Of a stretch of 36,661 bases of DNA, positions 24,655 through 32,354 are shown piece after piece. Position 1 is the first letter of the stretch. Each line of letters begins with the position of its first letter. Both the position numbers and the translations under genes were made by a program. The DNA comes from Spirochaetia bacterium. Its GTDB lineage: Bacteria; Spirochaetota; Spirochaetia; Treponematales; Treponemataceae. The notes under the pieces are model-generated. The model was given only the letters and a program-made list of their open reading frames with translations. It made no database searches and was not told where the DNA came from. The stretch is from positions 1 through 36,661 of the forward strand of contig CAAGIZ010000186.1 of NCBI GenBank assembly GCA_900770075.1. Reading direction: 5' to 3'.

Positions 24655-26326
24655 AACTTTTTCAGTTCTCTTTAGAAAATACCCTCTGGTCAGGGCGGCT
24701 TCGGTGCTTTTTGCCGTAGTTTTTGTCCTTGGTCTTATTTCCATAGTAACTTATCAGGCACGCAAAATTCCTCAGATAGATTCCATTACGCCGTCAGTAG
24801 GTTCTCCCGGCGACTTAATGGTGATTACTGGACAGAATTTCGGCACTCTTCGGGGGACTTCCGATTATGTCGAAGTGGGCGGTTCAAGGATAACGGCTTC
24901 CGGCTATCTGGAATGGTCGGACACCCGCATAAAGCTTCTTCTGCCTTCCAACGTGCAGGACGGTCTGGTTGTGGTTTCCACAAAAACAGGTAAATCAAAG
25001 CCCGGCTTTTTTGCAAATGAGGCGGGAATCCCGGTGGAAGTCCTGCCGGATACAAAAACCACCCTTCCTGTGGTAACTTCTGTCTCCCCGGAAACTTCCT
25101 CTGTAGGACAGCTGGTTGTACTTACGGGAACAAATTTCGGAACAATCCGCAGCAGGTCAAAGATCTTCTTTACGGCAAATCTTCCTTCCGGTTCTGCTTC
25201 TGCGGAGGAACTTTCCTTTATCGAAGCGGCAGAAGAAGATTATGATTACGAATACTGGAGCGACACCGAAATTCACGTAAGGGTACCCAATGGAGCGGCT
25301 TCCGGTCAGGTTTACGTTCAGACAGAAAAAGGAAGCAGCAACTACGCCGCCCTGAACGTAAAATCTGCGGTGGGAACAAAAAAATACTCTGACAAGAAGA
25401 CCTATCTTATTCACCTCAATGCAGACATCGACAATGCCGGTTCAAAGGCGAATACTGTGGTTTCCCTGCATGTGCCCAGGCCTGTAAGAAATTCCCGCCA
25501 GCCCTTTGCGGATTTGACGGAGTGTTCTCCTGAGCCGGTTTTTGAAAATTATCAGAATACTGTCATTCATCAGATTGAATTTACCAGAACTGCTGCCAGA
25601 AAAATCAATCTTGCCCACAGTTTTGTCGTAGAAGATTATTCTGTCCAGACAGAAATAAACCCTAAAAACGTAAAACCTTTTGAGGCAAAAAACAGGGTTC
25701 TTTACACCGCCTTTACAAAGCAGGATCCGCTAATCCTTTCTGAAGACGAAGATTATGTCTCCATGGCAAAGAGCATCGTAAAAAAAGAGACAAATCCCTA
25801 CCTTCAGGCAAAACTGATTTACGACTATATGCTTGAAAACTTCTCGGTTTTGGAAAAACTCAGGGAACCGGGGGCAGACCCTAAAGACCTTCTCCGGCGC
25901 AAAAAAGGCGATGCCTTCGACTTTGCAGTGGTTTACACAACGCTTCTCCGGGCCTTGAAAATTCCTGCTCTGCCTGTGGGCGGTATTCTGGTTGATTCAG
26001 ATTTGCACTCTTTTTCCCACTGGTGGAGCGAGTTTTATATCGAAAATTTCGGCTGGGTTCCTGTGGACGTGGTTTTGGGAGCCGGTCTTGAATACAAGTC
26101 TTTTAAAAACCTTGAAGACCCCCGGACTTTCTACTTTGGCAGTCTGGACAGCCAGCACATAATCTTTACCAGGGGCTACAACGAAGTCAAGCCGACGCTT
26201 TCTGACGGACACAGCGTAAGGCGGGAACGGAGTTTTGCCCTGCAGTCAATTTGGGAAGAATCTTCTACAGGAACCGTAAATTACAGTTCCCTGTGGAATG
26301 AACCGGTAATTGCCGGAATTTATTAA
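24641..26326 (+). CDS. Membrane-anchored IPT/TIG and transglutaminase-like protein, catalytic Cys absent
   Basis: The 561-residue protein starts with TTG (24641) inside the anti-sigma gene. It has one membrane anchor (about 17-40), then two IPT/TIG Ig-like domains, each starting with a typical strand and NFGT turn (ITPSVGSPGDLMVITGQNFG; VSPETSSVGQLVVLTGTNFG). A transglutaminase-like domain occupies about 380-520. In it His460 (SHWWSEFYI) and Asp476 (WVPVD) of the catalytic triad are present. The position before DFA where Cys is expected reads GDAFDFA, with Ala425, so the domain is probably not catalytic. Linkage to sigma/anti-sigma suggests an envelope-stress sensor or binding partner (inference). 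Confidence 0.82.
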   Translation: MKTAETFSVLFRKYPLVRAASVLFAVVFVLGLISIVTYQARKIPQIDSITPSVGSPGDLMVITGQNFGTLRGTSDYVEVGGSRITASGYLEWSDTRIKLLLPSNVQDGLVVVSTKTGKSKPGFFANEAGIPVEVLPDTKTTLPVVTSVSPETSSVGQLVVLTGTNFGTIRSRSKIFFTANLPSGSASAEELSFIEAAEEDYDYEYWSDTEIHVRVPNGAASGQVYVQTEKGSSNYAALNVKSAVGTKKYSDKKTYLIHLNADIDNAGSKANTVVSLHVPRPVRNSRQPFADLTECSPEPVFENYQNTVIHQIEFTRTAARKINLAHSFVVEDYSVQTEINPKNVKPFEAKNRVLYTAFTKQDPLILSEDEDYVSMAKSIVKKETNPYLQAKLIYDYMLENFSVLEKLREPGADPKDLLRRKKGDAFDFAVVYTTLLRALKIPALPVGGILVDSDLHSFSHWWSEFYIENFGWVPVDVVLGAGLEYKSFKNLEDPRTFYFGSLDSQHIIFTRGYNEVKPTLSDGHSVRRERSFALQSIWEESSTGTVNYSSLWNEPVIAGIY

Positions 26327-26340
26327 ATTTGGAGGGCAAA

Positions 26341-27039
26341 ATGTCTGTAAAAGTTTTGTCAGTTGGTGGCTCAATCGTAGCCCCGGAAGGACCTGATGTT
26401 GAATTCGTAAAAAAATTTGTATCTCTCGTAAAGGAATACCTTTCAGAGCACAAAGAAGACAAACTGATTTTTGTTGTAGGCGGCGGAGGTCCTGCAAGAA
26501 TTTACCAGAACGCATTCCGCAGCGTAACGGGCACCCCTTCTGACGGCGGAACAGACGCAGCAGACTGGATCGGCATAATGGCAACAAGACTCAACGCCCA
26601 GTTCGTAAAAGCCTGTTTCGGAGATTTGTGCAGGGAAAGCGTGGTAACGGATCCTACGGTAGCAGAAGAATTTAACGGTTCCGTACTTTTGGCCGCCGGC
26701 TGGAAACCCGGTTTTTCCACAGATAACGATGCAGTCCTTCTGGCAGAAAAATTCGGCGCAAAGACCGTGGTAAATTTGAGCAACATCGAAAAAGTTTACA
26801 CAGACGACCCTCGCAAAAACCCGGATGCCGCACCGATTGACGAAATCACCTGGAGCGACTTCAGAAAAATCGTAGGCGACGAGTGGACTCCCGGAAAAAA
26901 CTGCCCTTTTGACCCGATTGCTTCAAAAAAAGCCCAGAGCCTCGGACTGACCGTAATCTGTGCCGGCGGAAAAGACCTTTCCAACATAAAAGCCATTCTG
27001 GAAGACAAAGATTACACAGGAACCACCATCCGCGGTTAA
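26341..27039 (+). CDS. pyrH: UMP kinase, archaeal-type
   Basis: Amino-acid-kinase-fold enzyme phosphorylating UMP to UDP. The 232-residue protein begins MSVKVLSVGGSIVAPEGPDV, with glycine-rich FVVGGGGPARIYQNAF, then DWIGIMATRLNAQ, STDNDAVLLAEKFGA and KVYTDDPRKNPDA. The combination and short length fit the archaeal-type group rather than the E. coli-type PyrH. The start is set at 26341 because GGAGG at 26331-26335 precedes it. It follows the transglutaminase-like gene by 14 bases and may be co-transcribed. Confidence 0.9.
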   Translation: MSVKVLSVGGSIVAPEGPDVEFVKKFVSLVKEYLSEHKEDKLIFVVGGGGPARIYQNAFRSVTGTPSDGGTDAADWIGIMATRLNAQFVKACFGDLCRESVVTDPTVAEEFNGSVLLAAGWKPGFSTDNDAVLLAEKFGAKTVVNLSNIEKVYTDDPRKNPDAAPIDEITWSDFRKIVGDEWTPGKNCPFDPIASKKAQSLGLTVICAGGKDLSNIKAILEDKDYTGTTIRG

Positions 27040-27053
27040 AAACGGCTGTTTTT
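27038..27053 (+). terminator. Weak hairpin after pyrH
   Basis: AAAAAC (27038-27043) pairs with GTTTTT (27048-27053), overlapping the pyrH stop. A second small hairpin TTAAGG/CCTTAA lies at 27064-27078 in the convergent gap. Both are AU-rich and short. Confidence 0.35.
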
Positions 27054-27074
27054 CGCAGTGCCATTAAGGGAACC

Positions 27075-27689
27075 TTAAAACTGGTCAAGCTTCCGCAGAA
27101 GACCGTCCAGTTTGGTTCCGTAGTTTTTATCGGTTGCCCAGGAGCCGGCAAGGTCAAAGACAGTGCGGGCAAGTTTGGTCTTGTGCACCCAATTGTACCT
27201 TGGATCCACCAGAGGATTTTTAAGCTTTACGTTTTCTGTGGTGGCATAAGCCTGTAAGTGCTGGATATGAGCCCGGACGCCGGTCTTCTGGTCAGGAAAC
27301 TTTTCTCCGGGATTTGCCGCATCTATGGCACCAAGACCGCAGTAGTTGTGCCATTCGCTTTTTACCAGATTTCCGAACTTTAAAAATCCGGTTTCCAGAC
27401 ACATCTGCACGAAGGCTGCATCGCTGTTTATACCTTCCGTGCGGGCTTCAGAAATGTAGTCCCTTGCAAGGCTCTGCACCCTTTCCTTCGGAATCTGCGG
27501 ATTTTCCGAAAGAAAAAACTCAACAAGTTGTTTTTCGCTTTTTATTCCAGGAGCCAGCAGGTTTCTGGAACAGTTTTCCTCCTGCCTTGTTCCCGTAGAA
27601 ACGCAGGAAAAAAACAGGGTGGAAAAGGCGGCCGAAACGAGAATCAGTGCCGCAGCGGAAAAAAATCTTTCTTTTTTTGTTTTGTTCAT
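27075..27689 (-). CDS. Glucosaminidase (GH73-type) lipoprotein
   Basis: Probable peptidoglycan N-acetylglucosaminidase, 204 residues. It has a lipoprotein signal (basic start, then STLFFSC, Cys29). The catalytic-type domain shows LARDYISEARTEGINSDAAF, VQMCLETGFLKFGN, SEWHNYCGLGAID, FPDQKTGVRAHIQHLQAYA and AGSWATDKNYGTKL, the order found in FlgJ/Bax-type GH73 proteins, with Glu in LETGF the expected catalytic residue. The start is put at the second Met (27689) because the -10 box GATAAT at 27702-27697 overlaps the earlier one. Confidence 0.87.
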   Translation of the reverse strand: MNKTKKERFFSAAALILVSAAFSTLFFSCVSTGTRQEENCSRNLLAPGIKSEKQLVEFFLSENPQIPKERVQSLARDYISEARTEGINSDAAFVQMCLETGFLKFGNLVKSEWHNYCGLGAIDAANPGEKFPDQKTGVRAHIQHLQAYATTENVKLKNPLVDPRYNWVHKTKLARTVFDLAGSWATDKNYGTKLDGLLRKLDQF

Positions 27690-27696
27690 AATAGAC

Positions 27697-27702
27697 ATTA
27701 TC
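27697..27702 (-). promoter_or_regulatory. -10 box of the glucosaminidase gene
   Basis: GATAAT on the minus strand, seven bases before the ATG at 27689. The -35 (TTAAGT, 17 bases upstream) is weak. No Shine-Dalgarno site. Confidence 0.45.
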
Positions 27703-27843
27703 GGAAATTCAGATTTTTAACTTAAACACCCGAATTTTAGAATTTTTCGTGGCAAGGATTACGGGGATTGGGCAATTCCACTGTCGAGCCACCAAAAGGT
27801 AAAATAAGCTCTGTTTTATCTGCCTGATGTTCTCAAATTGTTG

Positions 27844-27872
27844 TTTTCAAATTAAAAAAAGTTCTTTATACT
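27844..27872 (+). promoter_or_regulatory. Promoter of pyk
   Basis: TTTTCA (27844-27849), 17-base spacer, TATACT (27867-27872). Unlike several neighbours, this gene has a normal leader with GAGGGG four bases before the ATG at 27901. Confidence 0.5.
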
Positions 27873-27900
27873 TTCTTCAGTTGAAAAAAAGAGGGGAAAT

Positions 27901-29328
27901 ATGCGCAAAACAAAAATCATCTGTACCATAGGTCCTGCCAGCGAGTCAAAAGATACTCTTTCTGCAATGTGCAGGGCAGGAATGAATGTTGCCCGGCTTA
28001 ATTTTTCCCATGGAAGCCACGAAGACCATCTGCGGAAAATCAACCTTATAAAAGAAGTCCGTCAGGAACTGAAAATTCCCCTTGCCATAATGCTGGACAC
28101 AAAAGGCCCGGAATACAGAATCGGAACCTTTAAAGACCACAAAATTTCTGTTGCGGAAGGGCAGACCTTCACCTTTACCACCGACGAAGTTGAAGGCGAC
28201 CAGTCCAAAGTTTCCGTAAATTACAAAGGCTTTGCCCGGGACTTAAAACCGGGAGACAAAATTCTCGTAAACAATGGACTTGTAATCTGCCAGGTAACTC
28301 AAGTAAAGGGCAGCGATGTCATTACAGAAGTAAAGACCGGCGGAGTCCTTTCGGACAAAAAGAGCATGAATTTTCCGGGAAAACTCTTGAACGGAACCTT
28401 CCTCAGTGAACAGGACAAAAGCGACCTTCTCTTCGGCATTGAACAGGACGTGGATTTTGTTGCCGCTTCCTTTGTTTCAACAAAAAAAGACGCACAGGAT
28501 ATAAGGACGTTTCTAGATTCCAACGGCGGAAAAAACATCGACATAATTGCAAAAATCGAAAACCGTTCCGGGGTGGAAAATATAGAAGAAATATGCTCGG
28601 TTGTAGACGGCATAATGGTTGCCAGGGGAGATTTGGGAGTGGAAATTCCCTTTATGGAAGTGCCGGTGGTTCAGAAAGAGATTGAACAGAAGTGCCGTCT
28701 TTTGGGAAAGCGGGTCATCATCGCTACGGAAATGCTGGAATCCATGATTACGAACATCCGTCCCACCAGAGCCGAAATCTCCGACGTGGCAAATGCCGTT
28801 TACGACGGAACTTCCGCCATAATGCTTTCCGGGGAATCCGCTGCAGGAAAATATCCGGTGGAAGCAGTGCAAACCATGTCCGCCGTTGCAGAATACACCG
28901 AACAGCATATAGATTACAAAAAACGCTTTACCGATACGGAATTTGTAAACCGCAACATTCTGGACGCAATTTCCCATGCTACCTGCCAGATGGCAATCGA
29001 CGTGGGGGCAAAGTGCATAGTCGTAAACTCTGTCAGCGGACTTACCGCAAGGATGGTCAGCCGTTTCCGTGCTCCGGTTCAGATTATAGGTTCTACCACT
29101 TCCGAAAAGGTCTACAGAAAACTTGCCCTTTCCTGGGGCGTAATCCCTGTTCTTTGCGAAGAATTTGATTCCCTTGACGTGCTTATGTTCCATGCGGTTC
29201 AAAAGGCGGCACAGGTTTTAAATTTACAAATCAACGATACGGTGGTTTTGACAGGAGGGCAGACAGGCGGAAAGACAGGAAACACAAACACCATAAAGGT
29301 AGAAACCGTAAAAAAAATCAGCCTTTAG
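27901..29328 (+). CDS. pyk: Pyruvate kinase
   Basis: Final glycolytic enzyme, phosphoenolpyruvate + ADP to pyruvate + ATP. The 475-residue length fits. Visible motifs: TKIICTIGPASESKDTLSAM, ARLNFSHGSHEDHLRKI, MLDTKGPEYRIG, DIIAKIENRSGVENIEEI, GIMVARGDLGVEIPF, KRVIIATEMLESMI followed by RPTRAEISDVANAVYDGTSA, and MLSGESAAGKYPVEAV. It is monocistronic with its own promoter. Confidence 0.97.
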   Translation: MRKTKIICTIGPASESKDTLSAMCRAGMNVARLNFSHGSHEDHLRKINLIKEVRQELKIPLAIMLDTKGPEYRIGTFKDHKISVAEGQTFTFTTDEVEGDQSKVSVNYKGFARDLKPGDKILVNNGLVICQVTQVKGSDVITEVKTGGVLSDKKSMNFPGKLLNGTFLSEQDKSDLLFGIEQDVDFVAASFVSTKKDAQDIRTFLDSNGGKNIDIIAKIENRSGVENIEEICSVVDGIMVARGDLGVEIPFMEVPVVQKEIEQKCRLLGKRVIIATEMLESMITNIRPTRAEISDVANAVYDGTSAIMLSGESAAGKYPVEAVQTMSAVAEYTEQHIDYKKRFTDTEFVNRNILDAISHATCQMAIDVGAKCIVVNSVSGLTARMVSRFRAPVQIIGSTTSEKVYRKLALSWGVIPVLCEEFDSLDVLMFHAVQKAAQVLNLQINDTVVLTGGQTGGKTGNTNTIKVETVKKISL

Positions 29329-29336
29329 TGGTCTTG

Positions 29337-29414
29337 CCGTACATCTGGTTCATCCTGCCGTAAATGACCGTAAATGACCGTATATTGCCGTGCACCATGG
29401 CGTACATGGCCGTA
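29337..29414 (+). repeat. Phased CCGTR pentamer array
   Basis: CCGTA/CCGTG pentamers occur at 29337, 29358, 29368, 29378, 29388 and 29410, with a GCGTA variant at 29400. From 29358 onward the spacing is 10, 10, 10, 12 and 10 bases, near one DNA turn. The array lies between pyk and the promoter of the next gene, ending 15 bases before its -35. Confidence 0.75.
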
Positions 29415-29429
29415 CACCTGTTAAAAAAA

Positions 29430-29458
29430 TTGACGTTTTCGGCTTTTTTTCCGATAAT
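29430..29458 (+). promoter_or_regulatory. Promoter of the small barrel-protein gene
   Basis: TTGACG (29430-29435), exact 17-base spacer, GATAAT (29453-29458). The ATG at 29467 is eight bases past the -10, so the mRNA is predicted leaderless or nearly so. Confidence 0.75.
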
Positions 29459-29466
29459 ATAGCGGT

Positions 29467-30036
29467 ATGAAAAAAATCCTCTGCACCCTTGCCTATATTT
29501 TTGCACTTTTTGCACTTCCATCCGCTGTCTCAGCCGGCATAAAAACGGAATTCGGCCTTGGTTCCGGTTACGTTTTTTATGGAGATGACGATTTAAGGGA
29601 TTTCCTTTCAGATTTCGGCAGCAGCAGTCAGGTTATTTTGTGCGGCGACTGTATGCTGGATATTCCCCTGGCAGATTCCGTTATCCTTATTTTCGGACTT
29701 GATTCGATTCTGGATGCCAGATGGAAGGGCAGCGACAGTGTTATTCTCTGGGATTATTGCGGTTTTGTCGGCTTTAACATTTATCCGGGGCTTGCCGGAC
29801 TTTACGGAACGGCCGGATACTGCGTAGGAAGGCGCACGGACTTTTTCAATTTAACCGATGCCGAAAATACTATAAAAAACACCTCTTTCGGAAACGGCTT
29901 TGCCTTTGGTCTTGGCTACGATTTCGGCTACTCAAAACTGCACTTTGCTCCACAGCTGAGTGCTTCCTGGAGACACATTCCAAGAGGCGGTTCCAGCGAC
30001 GACATTCTGGAAATAAAGTTCCGCATAAAAAAATAA
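29467..30036 (+). CDS. Exported beta-barrel-like protein of unknown function
   Basis: A 189-residue protein with a signal peptide (MKKILCTLAYIFALFALPSA, cleavage near VSAG). The mature part has repeated alternating strands with Gly and aromatic residues (FGLGSGYVFYGDD, AGLYGTAGYCVGRR, FAFGLGYDFGYSKLHFAPQL). This suggests a small outer-membrane beta barrel of about eight strands. The C-terminus is KFRIKK, not a clean terminal aromatic. No family was recognised. Its promoter carries the CCGTR array upstream. Confidence 0.7.
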   Translation: MKKILCTLAYIFALFALPSAVSAGIKTEFGLGSGYVFYGDDDLRDFLSDFGSSSQVILCGDCMLDIPLADSVILIFGLDSILDARWKGSDSVILWDYCGFVGFNIYPGLAGLYGTAGYCVGRRTDFFNLTDAENTIKNTSFGNGFAFGLGYDFGYSKLHFAPQLSASWRHIPRGGSSDDILEIKFRIKK

Positions 30037-30074
30037 GGTGCTTTAAAAGTTTACGGATTTTGAATTATTGCAGG

Positions 30075-30089
30075 CGTCTGCGGCAGACG
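30075..30089. terminator. Small palindrome after the barrel-protein gene
   Basis: CGTCTGC, one central base, GCAGACG: a perfect 7-bp stem in the 84-base gap before the ASKHA gene. No U-run follows, so terminator function is doubtful. Confidence 0.3.
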
Positions 30090-30120
30090 GTAAAACACAA
30101 TTTATAGAAAGGATTTATCA

Positions 30121-31578
30121 ATGCAGATAGAAACAGAAGGAATTATGCCGGACATCCCCGAAGAACAGCAGGAACAGAAAACTCAGGAACAGGCAGGAAT
30201 AGCAGAAGCGGGCATAGCCGTAGACGTGGGAACCACCACAATAGCCGTAAATGTCTGGTCACTCTCAGAAAAAAAACGCCTTGCCGTCGTTGCAGAAAAA
30301 AATCTTCAGGCGCGCTATGGATGCGACATAATCCGCCGCATATCATTTGCAACCCGTCCGCCTTTAACCGGCTCCTCCGCCGTTGTAGAAACAGGTGCAT
30401 CAGCCCTTCATTACGCAGTAATAGCACAACTGGAAAAACTTTTTGTCCGGGCCCTTGCCCTTGCAGCCCAAAAAATGCCCCGGGGAATCCAGCTCAACGT
30501 TTCAAAAATCGTAATCACAGGGAACACCACCATGCTCAGTTTTGTCTGCGCCTTTCCTGTGGACGGACTTGCTATGGCACCGTTTACACCAGCCTCTTGC
30601 TTCGGCTTTACCGCCTGCTGGGACAAGGTACGCAATGGCACAGTAAACGAAAAATGCACCGCCCTGGATTTACCCACCCCGGAAATGCTCCGGCTTTTTT
30701 CAGCCAGCCCCATAAACGGAGAAACACCGGTTTATTTTCCACCCTGCGTGGGAGCCTTTATCGGAGCAGACACAGTTTGCGCAATGATTTCCGCAGGATT
30801 TCCTTCCCCGGAAGCAGCCGAAACCACAGAATGGGACATGCCTGTTCAAAAACCTCTGTTGCTTGCCGACATAGGAACAAACACAGAAATAGCCCTTTTT
30901 CTCCCCAAAAACGGAGAACAGCCGGCAAAAATCCTGTGCACCTCCGCAGCGGCAGGTCCCGCCTTCGAAGCGTCCAACATCAGTTGCGGAATGAGTTCAA
31001 TTGACGGAGCTATCGAAAAAATTGAATGTAAAGACGGAAACCTCAGCTGTTCAGTAATTGGCGGAGGAACTCCAAAGGGCATCTGCGGTTCAGGACTGGT
31101 CAGTGCCGCAAGCACCTTGATAAAAAATCACTATATAGACAAATCAGGGGTAATAAAACGCAATGCTTCAAAACTGGGAGACGGTTCTTCCTGTCTGCAG
31201 CTAACTCCGGCGGTTTATCTTTCACAGCAGGACATAAGAAACCTTCAGCTTGCAAAGTCAGCAGTATGCACAGGCCTGAAGTACATGCTGGAACGCTCAC
31301 CCGTGCTGCCGCTTTTCTGTATAGCCGGAGGATTTGGCTCACATCTGGACATAGAAGATGCCTGCACCATAGGTTTAATTCCAAAAAAACTGGAAAAATG
31401 CACAGTATCACTGGGAAATGCAGCACTTGCCGGAGCTTCAGCCATGCTTTTTTCAAAACTTCTCAGAAAAAAAGCCCAGGAAATAAAAAAACATTCCATA
31501 CAGATAAACCTTGCAGCAGTTCCCGGTTTTCAGGAGCGGTATCTGGGGTCCATAGATTTTACAGAAGACGACCGGTAA
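30121..31578 (+). CDS. RACo-like ASKHA-domain protein without ferredoxin domain
   Basis: A 485-residue cytoplasmic protein. After a Glu/Gln-rich start of about 30 residues comes the ATPase fold of corrinoid-protein reductive activators: GIAVDVGTTTIAVNVWSLSE, ARYGCDIIRRISFA, IVITGNTTMLSFV, PPCVGAFIGADTVCAM, LLADIGTNTEIALF, AAAGPAFEASNISCGM, GICGSGLVSAASTLI and LFCIAGGFGSHLDIEDACTI. Full-length RACo proteins carry an N-terminal 2Fe-2S domain and a linker domain, both absent here. A role in reactivating a corrinoid methyltransferase is the family expectation, but no corrinoid enzyme gene is in this window. Confidence 0.82.
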   Translation: MQIETEGIMPDIPEEQQEQKTQEQAGIAEAGIAVDVGTTTIAVNVWSLSEKKRLAVVAEKNLQARYGCDIIRRISFATRPPLTGSSAVVETGASALHYAVIAQLEKLFVRALALAAQKMPRGIQLNVSKIVITGNTTMLSFVCAFPVDGLAMAPFTPASCFGFTACWDKVRNGTVNEKCTALDLPTPEMLRLFSASPINGETPVYFPPCVGAFIGADTVCAMISAGFPSPEAAETTEWDMPVQKPLLLADIGTNTEIALFLPKNGEQPAKILCTSAAAGPAFEASNISCGMSSIDGAIEKIECKDGNLSCSVIGGGTPKGICGSGLVSAASTLIKNHYIDKSGVIKRNASKLGDGSSCLQLTPAVYLSQQDIRNLQLAKSAVCTGLKYMLERSPVLPLFCIAGGFGSHLDIEDACTIGLIPKKLEKCTVSLGNAALAGASAMLFSKLLRKKAQEIKKHSIQINLAAVPGFQERYLGSIDFTEDDR

Positions 31579-31598
31579 TTTTTGGGCGTTCCATTGGC

Positions 31599-31895
31599 TT
31601 ACTTCTTCTTACTTTTCTTAATGTCAAAAATGTTGGTATGTGAACTTATTCGGTAAAGAGTTAGAATAAGTAATTCACCTTAGTTTCCTTTTTGATAAAC
31701 AAGAAGAAGGTCAGGGCGGATATGACATTCACGGTAGCCGTTGTAATTTCCGTGCAAATCATGGTCACGGTATTTTGCATCAAGAGTTTCGTCTTTTTGT
31801 AATTTAACAACAACAGATTTTGTTTCATCTGCTTCGGATTTTGTGAGTTTCTTTAAATCTGTTCGAAATGAACTGGTTGTTTTTAATTTACGCAT
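31599..31895 (-). pseudogene. YafQ/RelE-family toxin interrupted by an in-frame stop
   Basis: From the ATG at 31895 the frame reads MRKLKTTSSFRTDLKKLTKS, then YRDHDLHGNYNGYRECHIRP and DLLLVYQKGN before a TAA at 31682-31680 (71 residues). Directly after the stop, in the same frame, it continues GELLILTLYRISSHTNIF and ends at 31599. This is the expected C-terminal strand and SSHxxxF end of YafQ-type mRNA interferases, including the catalytic His. The toxin therefore looks truncated by a single nonsense codon, leaving the antitoxin intact. The start overlaps the antitoxin stop by eight bases. A sequencing error or readthrough would restore a 98-residue toxin. Confidence 0.8.
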
Positions 31896-32115
31896 TTTGG
31901 GCATCGGCAAACATTTCATCTACATTGTCATAATAGAACACTTCCCCGTGTTGTGCTTCGGCAATGGCTTTGTCAAGTCCATTTTTTCCATCTGTAAACT
32001 GAGGAATTTCGTCATTATAAAGACTCTGAGCCAGCATATTTAAGAGAATGATACGCTGATTATAATCGAGAGAAGTTGCGGTTTTTGTTAATTCTGCAAA
32101 TGCTGTATCTGACAT
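31888..32115 (-). CDS. RelB/DinJ-like antitoxin
   Basis: A 75-residue protein just upstream of, and overlapping, the YafQ-type toxin frame. It has the usual two-part layout: an N-terminal helical part (MSDTAFAELTKTATSLDYNQ, then RIILLNMLAQSLYND) and a C-terminal toxin-wrapping tail (GLDKAIAEAQHGEVFYYDNV, then DEMFADAQNA). AAAGGAG lies seven to eight bases before the ATG. The pair would normally repress its own promoter. Since the toxin appears broken, the antitoxin may be a leftover. Confidence 0.75.
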   Translation of the reverse strand: MSDTAFAELTKTATSLDYNQRIILLNMLAQSLYNDEIPQFTDGKNGLDKAIAEAQHGEVFYYDNVDEMFADAQNA

Positions 32116-32222
32116 AAAAATACTCCTTTTTGTTAGCTACTTATAATATAACACAGAATTTGATTTTCGTGGTTTTTTACAAGCACAGTTTTACCCGCAC
32201 TTTTATAAAAATTCAAAAATGT

Positions 32223-32251
32223 TTGACATACGGGTATTCTTGGTTTACAAT
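32223..32251 (+). promoter_or_regulatory. Promoter of rny
   Basis: TTGACA (32223-32228), exact 17-base spacer, TACAAT (32246-32251). It gives a leader of about 95 bases that includes GGGGGCGG followed by a T-run, then an AAGGAG ribosome site before the ATG at 32355. Confidence 0.75.
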
Positions 32252-32354
32252 ATAAGTGATATTTTGGGGGCGGCTTTTTTGCGTTTTTGGAACGATGATG
32301 ACGTTCTTTCGCTGTAAAAATCCAACTCCTTAATAGAAGCAAAAGGAGAATTTT

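Noticed and set aside
28513..29202. Minus-strand open frame of 229 codons over pyk
   Set aside because: Antisense to conserved pyruvate kinase motifs with no recognisable protein features.
29337..29414. CRISPR-like array
   Set aside because: The repeats are only five bases at about 10-base spacing, with no spacers of CRISPR length and no cas genes.
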